From: Pseudoalteromonas sp. MSK9-3
GTDB lineage: Bacteria; Pseudomonadota; Gammaproteobacteria; Enterobacterales; Alteromonadaceae
Length of the DNA: 64,000 bases
Direction: 5' to 3'
Assembly (NCBI RefSeq): GCF_003590335.1
Contig: NZ_MIET01000071.1
Location: forward strand, 62,001 to 126,000
Part shown: positions 43,602-52,719 of the stretch, piece by piece
How positions within the stretch are numbered: the stretch's first letter is position 1
How the letters are laid out: every line of letters starts with the position of its first letter
The notes under the pieces: generated by a model
Told to the model about the DNA's origin: nothing
Database searches by the model: none
Seen by the model: only the letters and a program-made list of their open reading frames with translations
Program-made: the position numbers and the translations under genes

Positions 43602-44396
43602 ATGAATAAAACTAATGCGTTATTATTGGCTTCTACATTGTTCTCTGGGGCTAGTTTTGCATTAGCACAAAATGTGGCTGATACAGATGGTTATGAGCGT
43701 TCAACTCAATATTCATTTGGCCCAGTATCTTCAGCGGCGATAACAAGTGAATTTGCGCACCAACTACGTGTGGACTTGTTATTAAGAGATGAGTTAAGCA
43801 GCTGCCAATTTGCAAATGTTTACTCAAACACAGGTGGCGGTAATAATGGCGGCGAGCACATTGTTAATCCAAGTTTTGAAATCGACCCAGCTACACCTGC
43901 AAAGATCACTGTATCAGCAGATATTCCTGAGCAATATTTAACAAACAATAAAACGATGCATGTTAATTGTATTGATGGTGAAGGGGTTGACTATAATGTA
44001 TTAGTTAACATTCCTGGTGCCCCTATTGTTGATTGGCAAATCGATGTAGTGCCTACTGGAGAGTTTGTACACCAGCCGTATTCATATGGCTATCATAGTG
44101 CATACACTGTAACGAGTCGTTTGACAGTGAATAACCAGAATAACCAAGCTTATTGTTCTACTTTGTCTAATCGTGGTGTTGAACTTGGCCTATTCTCTGG
44201 GAAAGACGCAAAAGGGCCTTTTCATTCAGATGTATTTACCGTGAATAAAGAAGTGCTAAACGATACGCGTCAACCTGTTCTTTACCAAATTCTTCAGTGT
44301 GAAAACGCCGCGGGTAAAACGTTGGCAGTTAAAGTATTCAGCCTAACTAACCCAGAAAGCATCTACTTACTTGAAGATCAGCTTATCATTAAATAA
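43602..44396 (+). CDS. Unrecognised exported protein, 264 residues
   Basis: I do not recognise this family. It has a clear signal peptide (MNKTNALLLASTLFSGASFA then LAQ). The mature part is beta-rich and contains four cysteines, in SSCQFANVY, VNCIDGEG, AYCSTLSNR and LQCENAAGK (about residues 68, 128, 188 and 229). These could form two disulphides in two similar halves, each with a C-x(about 40-60)-C spacing. That suggests a tandem of two beta-sandwich domains. It is monocistronic, with a hairpin after the stop. Confidence 0.75.
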   Translation: MNKTNALLLASTLFSGASFALAQNVADTDGYERSTQYSFGPVSSAAITSEFAHQLRVDLLLRDELSSCQFANVYSNTGGGNNGGEHIVNPSFEIDPATPAKITVSADIPEQYLTNNKTMHVNCIDGEGVDYNVLVNIPGAPIVDWQIDVVPTGEFVHQPYSYGYHSAYTVTSRLTVNNQNNQAYCSTLSNRGVELGLFSGKDAKGPFHSDVFTVNKEVLNDTRQPVLYQILQCENAAGKTLAVKVFSLTNPESIYLLEDQLIIK

Positions 44397-44412
44397 GCCC
44401 TGCTTTTTAATA

Positions 44413-44441
44413 AAGAAGTAACCGTATGTTGGTTACTTCTT
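44413..44441. terminator. Hairpin terminator between the exported protein gene and yfcH-like gene
   Basis: AAGAAGTAACC (44413-44423) and GGTTACTTCTT (44431-44441) form a perfect 11-bp stem with a seven-base loop between convergent genes. The T-runs are short on both strands. Confidence 0.7.
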
Positions 44442-44442
44442 C

Positions 44443-45339
44443 TTAGATCAGTATATCATTCAGCGCACTGTGTAATTCTTTATACTTAAATTGAAAGTTG
44501 TCTTTAGTTAACCTGTCGGGCACAACTGCTTGTCCATAAATGAGTAAATCGGCCATTTCTCCAAACAGAAGCCGCAACATGATGTTGGGCATGGGAATTA
44601 TTGCGGGTCGTTTCAGTACAGATGATAATGTTTTGGTAAACTCTATGTTGCTTACAGGGGAGGGCGCTGTCGCATTAAATTTTCCATTGAGTGCCGTATT
44701 TTCCATCAAGTGCACAATAATGTTTACCATGTCATCTATGTGGATCCAAGACATCATTTGTTCGCCACTTGATACTTTGCCACCAAGGCCCATTTTAAAC
44801 GGAGGAACCATCTTAGCCAATGCGCCGCCCTGTGCGCTGAGTACAACGCCAGTGCGCACGATGCATACTCGAGTATTGTACTGCTGAGCACTGAGAGCAA
44901 GGTCTTCCCATTGCTCACATAACTCATTGCTAAACTCTGCTGTACAGTCGGTAAACGTCTCATTGATTTTTATATGACTTGATTGACGTCCATAAAATCC
45001 AATGGCACTGCCCGAAATAAGTGTATGAGGCGGACTATTTGCGAGCTTAATTTTCTCGACCAGTTGCTGAGTGATAGTTAGTCGACTCGTTAAGATTTTT
45101 TCTTTTTGTTGATCTGACCAGCGCTTGTCGGCGATAGGCTCGCCTGCAAGATTAATAATAACATCGAGCGCGTTAAAATCGGTGTCGTTTAATGTGTTTA
45201 TGCATGTAACAGTGTCTGGTAGGATTGATTTTGCGCGGGCTATGTGGCGTGTTAACGCAATAAGTTCATGCTCTTGATACAGCTCTTGGCATAATTGACG
45301 ACCAATGAGCCCTGTTGCACCTGTGATCAATACTTTCAT
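44443..45339 (-). CDS. yfcH: TIGR01777-family SDR epimerase (YfcH-like)
   Basis: Extended short-chain dehydrogenase-like protein of 298 residues with the N-terminal KVLITGATGLIGRQLCQEL glycine motif, DVIINLAGEPIADKRWSDQQK (about residues 54-74; a hallmark of the family), ISGSAIGFYGR and a C-terminal DUF1731-like end. The true function is unknown. The open frame runs 19 codons further, but the ATG at 45337-45339 gives the usual start. It lies next to the left end of the defence island. Confidence 0.88.
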   Translation of the reverse strand: MKVLITGATGLIGRQLCQELYQEHELIALTRHIARAKSILPDTVTCINTLNDTDFNALDVIINLAGEPIADKRWSDQQKEKILTSRLTITQQLVEKIKLANSPPHTLISGSAIGFYGRQSSHIKINETFTDCTAEFSNELCEQWEDLALSAQQYNTRVCIVRTGVVLSAQGGALAKMVPPFKMGLGGKVSSGEQMMSWIHIDDMVNIIVHLMENTALNGKFNATAPSPVSNIEFTKTLSSVLKRPAIIPMPNIMLRLLFGEMADLLIYGQAVVPDRLTKDNFQFKYKELHSALNDILI

Positions 45340-45423
45340 GTGGTTTACCTTCCTTACTGCATTAATATCAACATAATAAATACGCACACCAAACAATATA
45401 GATCATCTTTAGCGTCTAGTAGC

Positions 45424-45502
45424 TATGACTTTATCAGGGAATGCATTAGAATCAGAAAAAAATCGTTAAGGAAATCCTGTGTCGTCATTGTCGGGTTTAA
45501 AC
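45424..45502 (+). repeat. 79-bp direct repeat, left copy (island boundary)
   Basis: Identical at every base to 59043-59121. It holds the same promoter-like elements (ATGACT at 45425 and TAGAAT at 45447, 16 bp apart), AAGGA ribosome binding site and GTG start with first eight codons as the perM-like gene at the right end. It lies between the yfcH-like gene and the first island gene and marks the left junction of a 13.6-kb insertion. Confidence 0.92.
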
Positions 45503-45538
45503 TTTAGTGACATAGTTATTTTAGCCGCCTTTATTTAA
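45479..45538 (+). pseudogene. Shrunken remnant of the perM-like gene start
   Basis: From GTG at 45479 the frame reads MSSLSGLNFSDIVILAAFI then stop. The intact gene at 59098 begins MSSLSGLNRSLVILASLF and continues to SDIIVPFILAAFIAII. The left copy thus keeps SSLSGLN, SDI-V and ILAAFI in order, with three in-frame internal deletions, then ends in TAA. It is the old 5' end left behind, or degraded, when the island entered. It stops 28 bases before the ATG of the first island gene. Confidence 0.75.
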
Positions 45539-45566
45539 AGATAATGACAAGGGAGCACCTCAAGAG

Positions 45567-48500
45567 ATGGATAACTCAACTCATACTCAGTTAAATGAGA
45601 ACTTTGCATTTGATTCTTTGCAGACGATTCGAAATCGCTTATTAGACCTCACTGGCAGAAACCGACTGTTAAACTTTAAACATGGTAGATCTGGTTTTAT
45701 CCGAGTGATAGATGAAATGCCAGATCAATTAGCTGAGAATATACTTGAAAGTCATAAGTTTACTTTTATACCTATTGATGAACCTTTGCGAGAGGAATTA
45801 ATTGAGCATGGGTATATCGTTATTGACGATGATGGGCAAGAGGTAAAAGTAAAAGCTGATCCAAGTGCTAAAGAATGGGCAAAAGTCAAAGGGTTCAACA
45901 CGAACTATGAGCTGCCATTAAGCATCAAATCTAAAGATTCAAAGCATAACGATACCAATATCCAATCTCTTCTTTATCCACGAGAGCTAGAAGCACAATT
46001 ACGTAATATTCGAACCAAGGCAAATACCGCTATTGAAGAAACTGGCGCAAATATCCTTTATTTAGCATTTGGTTTTCTTGACTGGTTTGAAGATGAAAAC
46101 TCAAGCGTAACGCGACAGGCTCCGCTGTATTTAATACCGGTTAAGATTGATAGAGCTTCATTAAATAAAGATCTTGGAACATATACTTACACTATTGAAT
46201 ACACAGGTGAAGATATAATTTCAAACCTATCTTTAAGAGAAAAACTAAAGCATGATTTTCATCTTGAATTGCCTGAATTAACGGAAGGCGCTTTACCAGA
46301 AGAATATTTGAAGAACGTTGAAAGCCAGTTTTCACGACATAAACCTCAATGGAAGGTTAAGCGTTTTTCTACGCTATCTATGTTCGATTTCGGCAAGTTA
46401 TTAATGTACTTGGATTTAGATCCTGCACGTTGGCCTCAAGGGGCGAGCAATATTCAAAATCACTCAATTCTTCAAAAGTTTTTTGCTAAAAAAGGTATTG
46501 ATGATGGAAATGGAAGTAACACAAGTTTCGGTGAAGAATATCTAATAGATAAGCTTGATGAAGTACATAACCAATATCCATTAATAGACGATGCAGATAG
46601 CTCACAGCACAGTGCGTTGGTTGATGCTATTCAGGGTAAAGATTTAGTTATCGAAGGGCCACCAGGCTCTGGTAAATCTCAAACTATAACTAATTTAATA
46701 GCAGCGGCTATCTCTCAAGGTAAAAAAGTACTATTTGTAGCTGAAAAAATGGCTGCACTTCAAGTCGTAAAATCTAGATTATCTAGAGCGGGTTTAGGTG
46801 ATTTTTGTCTAGAATTACACAGCCATAAAACACAGAAAAAACAAGTATATGAAAATATAGCCAAGCGAATAAACAACCAAGATGATTATTGTTACCCGTC
46901 ATCAATTGATATTGATACCCAAATGTATGAAGAGAAAAAAGAAGCATTAACTCGTTATGCTAATTTGATCAACAGCAAATGGAAAAACACCGGGAGAACA
47001 ATTCATCAAATCTTTTCTACAGCAACACGTTATCGTGAAGAATTCGCAAATATTTCGCTAGAAGATATTAAGCCTGATCACATTAATGGCCAAAGCTTCG
47101 ATGAAATATCATCAAGAAGAACCACTGATGAACTTAAAAAATATGCTGATGTTTTTGATGAGGTAAAAAAACAATTTGGTTCAGAGGCAGAGTTATCAGA
47201 CCATCCTTGGTTTGGTGTCTACAATAAATCTATCCAGCTATTTGATTGTGATGACGTATGCAAGCTCTTGGTTGCTTGGGATAGCACTATTGCTGAATTA
47301 GAACAAGCTGTTACCCCTTTAAATGAACAACTTAATAGTGATGTAGCGAGCGATATTAGTTCATTGAAACAAGTATTAGCTGACAGTAACAAGATACCTA
47401 AATTAAAAGGTACTGAACACCTACAGGCTCTAAGCTTAATTACGCCTCAGAAAGAAAATGAATTAACTGAATGCATCAAGCAATATAAAGCGACATCTAA
47501 GTTGTTTGTGTCGTTGAAAGAGTTATTCGAGCTAACCGTTTTAAACGAAGGTGAAAGCCTAGAACGCTTTACAAAATCGAATCAAAATTTACAAAAAGAG
47601 TGTAAGAGCCTCGAATTAAAGCTAACTAATATTTTTCAACAGTTACAGCTGCTTGAAACATTAAGAGACGTAAGCCTTTCGCTTTCAGATGATTTAAAGA
47701 CATTAACGGAGCAAGATAACAGCCTATATGACTTATTATCCCCATCGTATAATGGCTTTTTAGAATGTAAGCAGTACTTTGAACATATTAACGCCCTCGA
47801 TATAACGCTAATATCTAGAAGAAATGAACTATTTGATAATGAACTTTTAGACCAGCACCTAGCTAATTTAGAGGATCTTCTTCCTAAAATTCAACCTCTA
47901 CACAATAATTTAGAACAACACTTTAACTTAGAAAATTTACCTACAGCAAATGAACTAAAAGAAATTGATAGCATTATGAAAAATGCAGGACTTTTCTGTT
48001 GGTTTAGTAGTGAGTGGCGAGCAGCTAAATCTAAACTGCTTATGTATGCGAAAGGGTTGAAGCCTAAAGTTAAAAAGTTAGTACCATTTATTGCTAGCTT
48101 AACATCGTATCGAGAGTTGATAGATGAATTAAACAAAGAATCTGCTTACCAAACTTTGCTACAACATGAGTTTAATGGGATTGATACACCAATTGCTGAA
48201 CTCATCAGCCTTAGAGCGTGGTATAAAGATATTCGAGCCTCGTATGGGGTAGGCTTTGGTAAAAAAGTGTCTTTTGCTAATTCATTATTTTCTATCGACA
48301 ATGAATTATTTAAAGGGTTAAAGCATTTAGCTGCATCAAAATCACTTGCCGAATTTGAGCAGTTCTTTCAATTATTTCCTCAACTTGAAAATGTTTTCTC
48401 GCATTTATTATTTGACGACAAAAATACAGATTTGTCAGCAGATGTTGGTATTTCATCGTTTGTTGGTGAACTAGAAAATGATATTAAAACTTTACAATCA

Positions 48501-51014
48501 CTATCAAAGAAAGACTTTACTTTAAGTCAGTTAACAAAGTGTATTGAACAAGTTTTAACTTTAGTGAGTGCAGAGCATGTACTTGATGGTAATGATATTG
48601 CTAGAGAGTTATTTGATGAAAGCACTCAATTATCAATTAGAAGTGATTCTCGAGCGCAACTCATTAAAATAGAATCTACATTAGAACTAAGTAAAGCAAT
48701 TAATTTGCTCGAATCAGAGCCTTTAAAAGAATATTTATTAAATAATGTTAGTAGTGAAGCGCTCTTGTTAATTACCTCTAATTTAGACAGTCTTTCAGTT
48801 GCGTTTAATAACTACCAGCATACTTTACAAGAATTTTCTCACAAAGTTGAATTGGATGAAAATGCTTGGTGTAAAGGCACAAATGGTAAATTTGCGCTCT
48901 TACAAGAGCGCAACAATAAAGCCATTAGCCAACCTCGTTGGTTAAGCACTTGGGTAGACTTTATTAGAATAAGATCATCCTTGTCAGATAAAGGATTAGA
49001 GAATTTATTACGTTACACCGAAACCGGTGCCTTAGATTTAGAAAATATTGAACAAATCTATGTTTACTCAGTATTTGATATTCTCGCCAGAGAGATCATA
49101 AATGAAAACCAAGAGTTAGCTTATTTTTCAGGAGCTGACCAAAATGCAGTTCGTAAACAATTTAGAGAATACGACAATAAGCTAAAAACATTACAACAAG
49201 AAAAAATAGCTTATCAAGTCGCACAAACTGGCGTGTCTAACACTGTTTCTGGTATTTCTAGCGGGAAGGTTTCTTCTTACACTGAAATGGGTCTTATCAA
49301 TAATGAAGTAAACAAAAAAACTCGTCACGCACCGATAAGACAACTGGTTAGAAGAGCGAGCCAATCTCTGGTAGCTTTAAAGCCTTGCTTCATGATGGGG
49401 CCACACTCTGTAGCACAATACCTAGTACCTGGGGAATTAGAGTTTGACTTGGTTGTGATGGATGAAGCGTCACAAATTAAACCTCAAGACGCCTTAGGTA
49501 CTATTGCTCGGGGTAAACAATTAGTTGTTGTTGGTGATCCAAAGCAGTTACCGCCAACTAGCTTTTTTGATAAAGCCGTTGATAACGATGATGAAGACAC
49601 CACAGCGATAGAGCAATCAGAAAGCATCCTTGATGTCTCTTTCCCTATGTTTAATGCTCGTCGGTTACGTTGGCATTATCGCTCGCGTCACGAAAGCTTA
49701 ATTGCCTTTTCAAACCAAGAGTTTTACGACAGTAACTTAGTGGTATTCCCGTCACCATCAAGTAAAAGTGACGAATTTGGTATTAAATTTACCCATGTAA
49801 AAAGTGGTCGCTTTGTAAATCAGCATAACATTGAAGAGGCGAAAGTGATTGCCGAAGCAGTGAGAAACCATTTATTGCATCGCCCAGATGAATCGTTAGG
49901 TGTGGTTGCTATGAGCTCAAAACAGCGAGAACAAATAGAGCGCTGTGTGGAAGAACTGTCTAAAGATGACCCTCAATTTAGAGATGCACTGGCGGATAAC
50001 GCTAATACAGATGAAGCATTATTCCTTAAAAACCTTGAAAATGTGCAAGGTGATGAAAGAGACGTGATCTACATTTCATGCACCTACGGGCCACTAGAGG
50101 CGGGTGCGGCGCAAATGCCACAGCGTTTTGGACCAATTAATTCAGCTGCCGGTGGCAGACGACTAAACGTATTGTTTACTCGTTCTAAAAAACGTATGCA
50201 TGTTTTCAGTTCGATGACCGAGGGCCACATTGTCGCCTCTGAAACATCGAGCTCAGGTGTTCAAGCACTGAAAAGCTTTTTAAGCTTTGCCCAAACAGGG
50301 AAGCTTCAGCAGCAAAAGCATACAGGCAAACAGCCAGACAGTGATTTCGAAATTTCTGTGATGAATGCTTTAAAACTTGAAGGGTTCAATTGTGTACCAC
50401 AAGTCGGTGTCGCTGGTTATTTTATTGACCTAGCGGTACAAGACCCAGGACAGCCTGGGCGTTACTTAATGGGCGTCGAATGTGATGGCGCAACATACCA
50501 CTCTGCTAAATCCGCGCGTGATAGGGACAGGTTGCGCCAATCGGTATTAGAAGGGTTAGGCTGGAACATTAAACGAATTTGGTCAACCGACTGGTTCAAG
50601 AACCCACAAGCTCAATTAACGCCAATTATTGAAGCATTACATCAGCTAAAAACTGAAGTACCCGAACATGCAGAGATAGAATCTGAAGTAGAAGAAATTG
50701 AAAATGTTGTCGAGCACGAGAGCCAAGTATTACATGAGCTAGATAAATTTACTCACTCTGACGTTTCATTAGAGATAAAACTTCAAAAATTTGCTGAGGA
50801 AGTTATCCCTGCTATCGATGAAGTGCCGTTAGCAAGTAGATTGCTAAGACCAGCTATGATCGCAGCTTTATGTGAATTTAAGCCTATTTCTAAAAGTGAA
50901 TTTCTAGAGGTTATTCCGCCATATTTGCGTTCAGCAACATCGACAGCACATGGCAAATACCTTGAAAAAGTGCTGACTATTATTGCTGAAGATGAACAAG
51001 ATAATAGCGTGTAG
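45567..51014 (+). CDS. Giant DUF4011/SF1 helicase/Vsr-like nuclease defence protein
   Basis: An 1815-residue protein. N-terminal DUF4011-type region: IRNRLLDLTGRNRLLNFKHG (about residues 20-39). SF1 helicase: Walker A IEGPPGSGKSQTITN near 364, and after about 900 mostly helical residues, VMDEASQIKPQDALG with VVVGDPKQLPPTSFF near 1297-1330, LRWHYRSRHESLI and NVQGDERDVIYIS. Then a Vsr/MTES_1575-like nuclease (about 1590-1680) with GYFIDLAV and GVECDGATYHS as metal residues, and a DUF3320-like C-terminus. This layout matches, as I recall, the single-gene antiphage system Hhe of Gao et al. 2020. The start follows GGGAG and a duplicated host promoter. Confidence 0.88.
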   Translation: MDNSTHTQLNENFAFDSLQTIRNRLLDLTGRNRLLNFKHGRSGFIRVIDEMPDQLAENILESHKFTFIPIDEPLREELIEHGYIVIDDDGQEVKVKADPSAKEWAKVKGFNTNYELPLSIKSKDSKHNDTNIQSLLYPRELEAQLRNIRTKANTAIEETGANILYLAFGFLDWFEDENSSVTRQAPLYLIPVKIDRASLNKDLGTYTYTIEYTGEDIISNLSLREKLKHDFHLELPELTEGALPEEYLKNVESQFSRHKPQWKVKRFSTLSMFDFGKLLMYLDLDPARWPQGASNIQNHSILQKFFAKKGIDDGNGSNTSFGEEYLIDKLDEVHNQYPLIDDADSSQHSALVDAIQGKDLVIEGPPGSGKSQTITNLIAAAISQGKKVLFVAEKMAALQVVKSRLSRAGLGDFCLELHSHKTQKKQVYENIAKRINNQDDYCYPSSIDIDTQMYEEKKEALTRYANLINSKWKNTGRTIHQIFSTATRYREEFANISLEDIKPDHINGQSFDEISSRRTTDELKKYADVFDEVKKQFGSEAELSDHPWFGVYNKSIQLFDCDDVCKLLVAWDSTIAELEQAVTPLNEQLNSDVASDISSLKQVLADSNKIPKLKGTEHLQALSLITPQKENELTECIKQYKATSKLFVSLKELFELTVLNEGESLERFTKSNQNLQKECKSLELKLTNIFQQLQLLETLRDVSLSLSDDLKTLTEQDNSLYDLLSPSYNGFLECKQYFEHINALDITLISRRNELFDNELLDQHLANLEDLLPKIQPLHNNLEQHFNLENLPTANELKEIDSIMKNAGLFCWFSSEWRAAKSKLLMYAKGLKPKVKKLVPFIASLTSYRELIDELNKESAYQTLLQHEFNGIDTPIAELISLRAWYKDIRASYGVGFGKKVSFANSLFSIDNELFKGLKHLAASKSLAEFEQFFQLFPQLENVFSHLLFDDKNTDLSADVGISSFVGELENDIKTLQSLSKKDFTLSQLTKCIEQVLTLVSAEHVLDGNDIARELFDESTQLSIRSDSRAQLIKIESTLELSKAINLLESEPLKEYLLNNVSSEALLLITSNLDSLSVAFNNYQHTLQEFSHKVELDENAWCKGTNGKFALLQERNNKAISQPRWLSTWVDFIRIRSSLSDKGLENLLRYTETGALDLENIEQIYVYSVFDILAREIINENQELAYFSGADQNAVRKQFREYDNKLKTLQQEKIAYQVAQTGVSNTVSGISSGKVSSYTEMGLINNEVNKKTRHAPIRQLVRRASQSLVALKPCFMMGPHSVAQYLVPGELEFDLVVMDEASQIKPQDALGTIARGKQLVVVGDPKQLPPTSFFDKAVDNDDEDTTAIEQSESILDVSFPMFNARRLRWHYRSRHESLIAFSNQEFYDSNLVVFPSPSSKSDEFGIKFTHVKSGRFVNQHNIEEAKVIAEAVRNHLLHRPDESLGVVAMSSKQREQIERCVEELSKDDPQFRDALADNANTDEALFLKNLENVQGDERDVIYISCTYGPLEAGAAQMPQRFGPINSAAGGRRLNVLFTRSKKRMHVFSSMTEGHIVASETSSSGVQALKSFLSFAQTGKLQQQKHTGKQPDSDFEISVMNALKLEGFNCVPQVGVAGYFIDLAVQDPGQPGRYLMGVECDGATYHSAKSARDRDRLRQSVLEGLGWNIKRIWSTDWFKNPQAQLTPIIEALHQLKTEVPEHAEIESEVEEIENVVEHESQVLHELDKFTHSDVSLEIKLQKFAEEVIPAIDEVPLASRLLRPAMIAALCEFKPISKSEFLEVIPPYLRSATSTAHGKYLEKVLTIIAEDEQDNSV

Positions 51015-51117
51015 TTAAATTTTTACTTACATAACTGCATGAGTTAAAAGTAAATTCAATGTACCATACTACTAAATGATACAGATCACTGTTTAAAAAA
51101 GAATTAAGGTAAAGTGA

Positions 51118-52719
51118 ATGGCAACCGCTAAAAGCAAAAAGAGCAACACCGCAAATACCAATTTTGAAGAAACCCTCTGGGACACCGCGAATAAACTGCG
51201 TGGCAGTGTTGAGTCGTCTGAATATAAGCATGTGGTATTAAGCCTTATCTTCCTAAAATTTATCAGTGATAAGTTTGAAGACAAACGCCAAGCGTTAATT
51301 GATGGTGGCATGCAGGATTTTGTTGAGCAAGTTGAATTTTACATGCAAGACAACGTGTTTTACCTGCCAGAGGAAGCCCGTTGGTCGTTTATTAAAAAGA
51401 ACATGAAGCAAGACGACATTGCCGTAAAAATCGACACGGCATTACACACGGTTGAAAAGAACAACCCGTCATTAAAAGGTGCATTGCCAGAAAACTACTT
51501 TAGCCGTTTAGGGCTTGTTACCAGTAAGCTTGCGTCACTTATCGATACCATTAACAACATCGATACTGCTGCTAGCGAATGTGAAATGACTGAAGAAGAT
51601 TTAGTGGGACGCGTTTACGAATACTTTTTAGGTAAGTTTGCCTCTAGTGAGGGCAAAGGTGGTGGTGAATTCTATACGCCAAAATCAGTCGTTGCGTTAA
51701 TTGCTGAAATGATTGAACCGTTCAAAGGTAAAATTTACGACCCATGTTGTGGTTCTGGCGGTATGTTTGTGCAATCGTTAAAGTTTATCGACAGCCACAA
51801 AGGCAACCGTAAAGACATTTCAATTTATGGACAGGAATACACGAATACCACCTACAAGCTAGCCAAAATGAACTTAGCGGTGCGGGGTATTTCCGGTAAT
51901 TTAGGAGAAGTTGCTGGTGATAGTTTTTTTAAAGATCAACATTCAGATCTGAAGGCTGACTTTATTATGGCAAACCCGCCGTTTAACCAAAAGCAGTGGC
52001 GAGGGGAGAGCGAATTAGTTGACGATGGCCGTTGGGCGGGTTTTGACGTACCCCCAACAGGTAATGCTAACTATGCGTGGATCATGCACATGATCTCAAA
52101 GCTGAGTGAAAATGGCACCGCAGGGTTTGTATTAGCCAATGGCTCAATGAGCTCAAATACCGGCGGTGAAGGGGCAATTCGCCAGAAAATCATTGAGCAA
52201 GATTTAGTGGATTGTATGATCGCCTTACCGGGGCAGCTTTTTTACACCACGCAAATTCCAGTGTGTTTATGGTTTATCACCAAAAACAAAAAAGAAGACT
52301 CTGAACGTGGCTACCGCAACCGCCAAGGTGAAACACTATTTATTGATGCCCGTGAAATAGGCACTATGGTTAGCCGTGTACATAAAGAATTAACCACGGA
52401 TGATATTGCTGATATTGCTCGCACTTACCATGCTTGGCGCAACACCCCCGGTCATTCCGCACTTGATGCGGGATCTCTTGAACCATATAAAGATGTTGCA
52501 GGTTATTGCAAGTCAGCTTCGCTTGAAGATATTAAAGCGAATGACTTTGTATTAACACCGGGCCGTTATGTGGGCGCTGCTGAAATTGAAGATGACGGCA
52601 TCCCGTTTGAAGTTAAAATGAAGGAGCTAAGCCAAACCCTTTATAGCCAAATGGAACAGGCAGAAGAACTAGATAAAGCGATTCGTCAAAACTTGGAGGT
52701 GTTAGGTTATGGCGAATAG
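51118..52719 (+). CDS. hsdM: Type I restriction-modification, methyltransferase subunit
   Basis: N6-adenine methyltransferase subunit of 533 residues. N-terminal helical HsdM domain (FEETLWDTANKLRGSVESSEYKH-like, about residues 17-38), then GGGEFYTPKSVVALIAEMI, the AdoMet-binding YDPCCGSGGMFVQS (about 205-218) and catalytic NPPF in MANPPFNQKQW (about 284-294). Length is standard. It is the first gene of the RM operon, about 100 bases after the giant gene, and its last 11 bases overlap hsdS. Confidence 0.96.
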   Translation: MATAKSKKSNTANTNFEETLWDTANKLRGSVESSEYKHVVLSLIFLKFISDKFEDKRQALIDGGMQDFVEQVEFYMQDNVFYLPEEARWSFIKKNMKQDDIAVKIDTALHTVEKNNPSLKGALPENYFSRLGLVTSKLASLIDTINNIDTAASECEMTEEDLVGRVYEYFLGKFASSEGKGGGEFYTPKSVVALIAEMIEPFKGKIYDPCCGSGGMFVQSLKFIDSHKGNRKDISIYGQEYTNTTYKLAKMNLAVRGISGNLGEVAGDSFFKDQHSDLKADFIMANPPFNQKQWRGESELVDDGRWAGFDVPPTGNANYAWIMHMISKLSENGTAGFVLANGSMSSNTGGEGAIRQKIIEQDLVDCMIALPGQLFYTTQIPVCLWFITKNKKEDSERGYRNRQGETLFIDAREIGTMVSRVHKELTTDDIADIARTYHAWRNTPGHSALDAGSLEPYKDVAGYCKSASLEDIKANDFVLTPGRYVGAAEIEDDGIPFEVKMKELSQTLYSQMEQAEELDKAIRQNLEVLGYGE

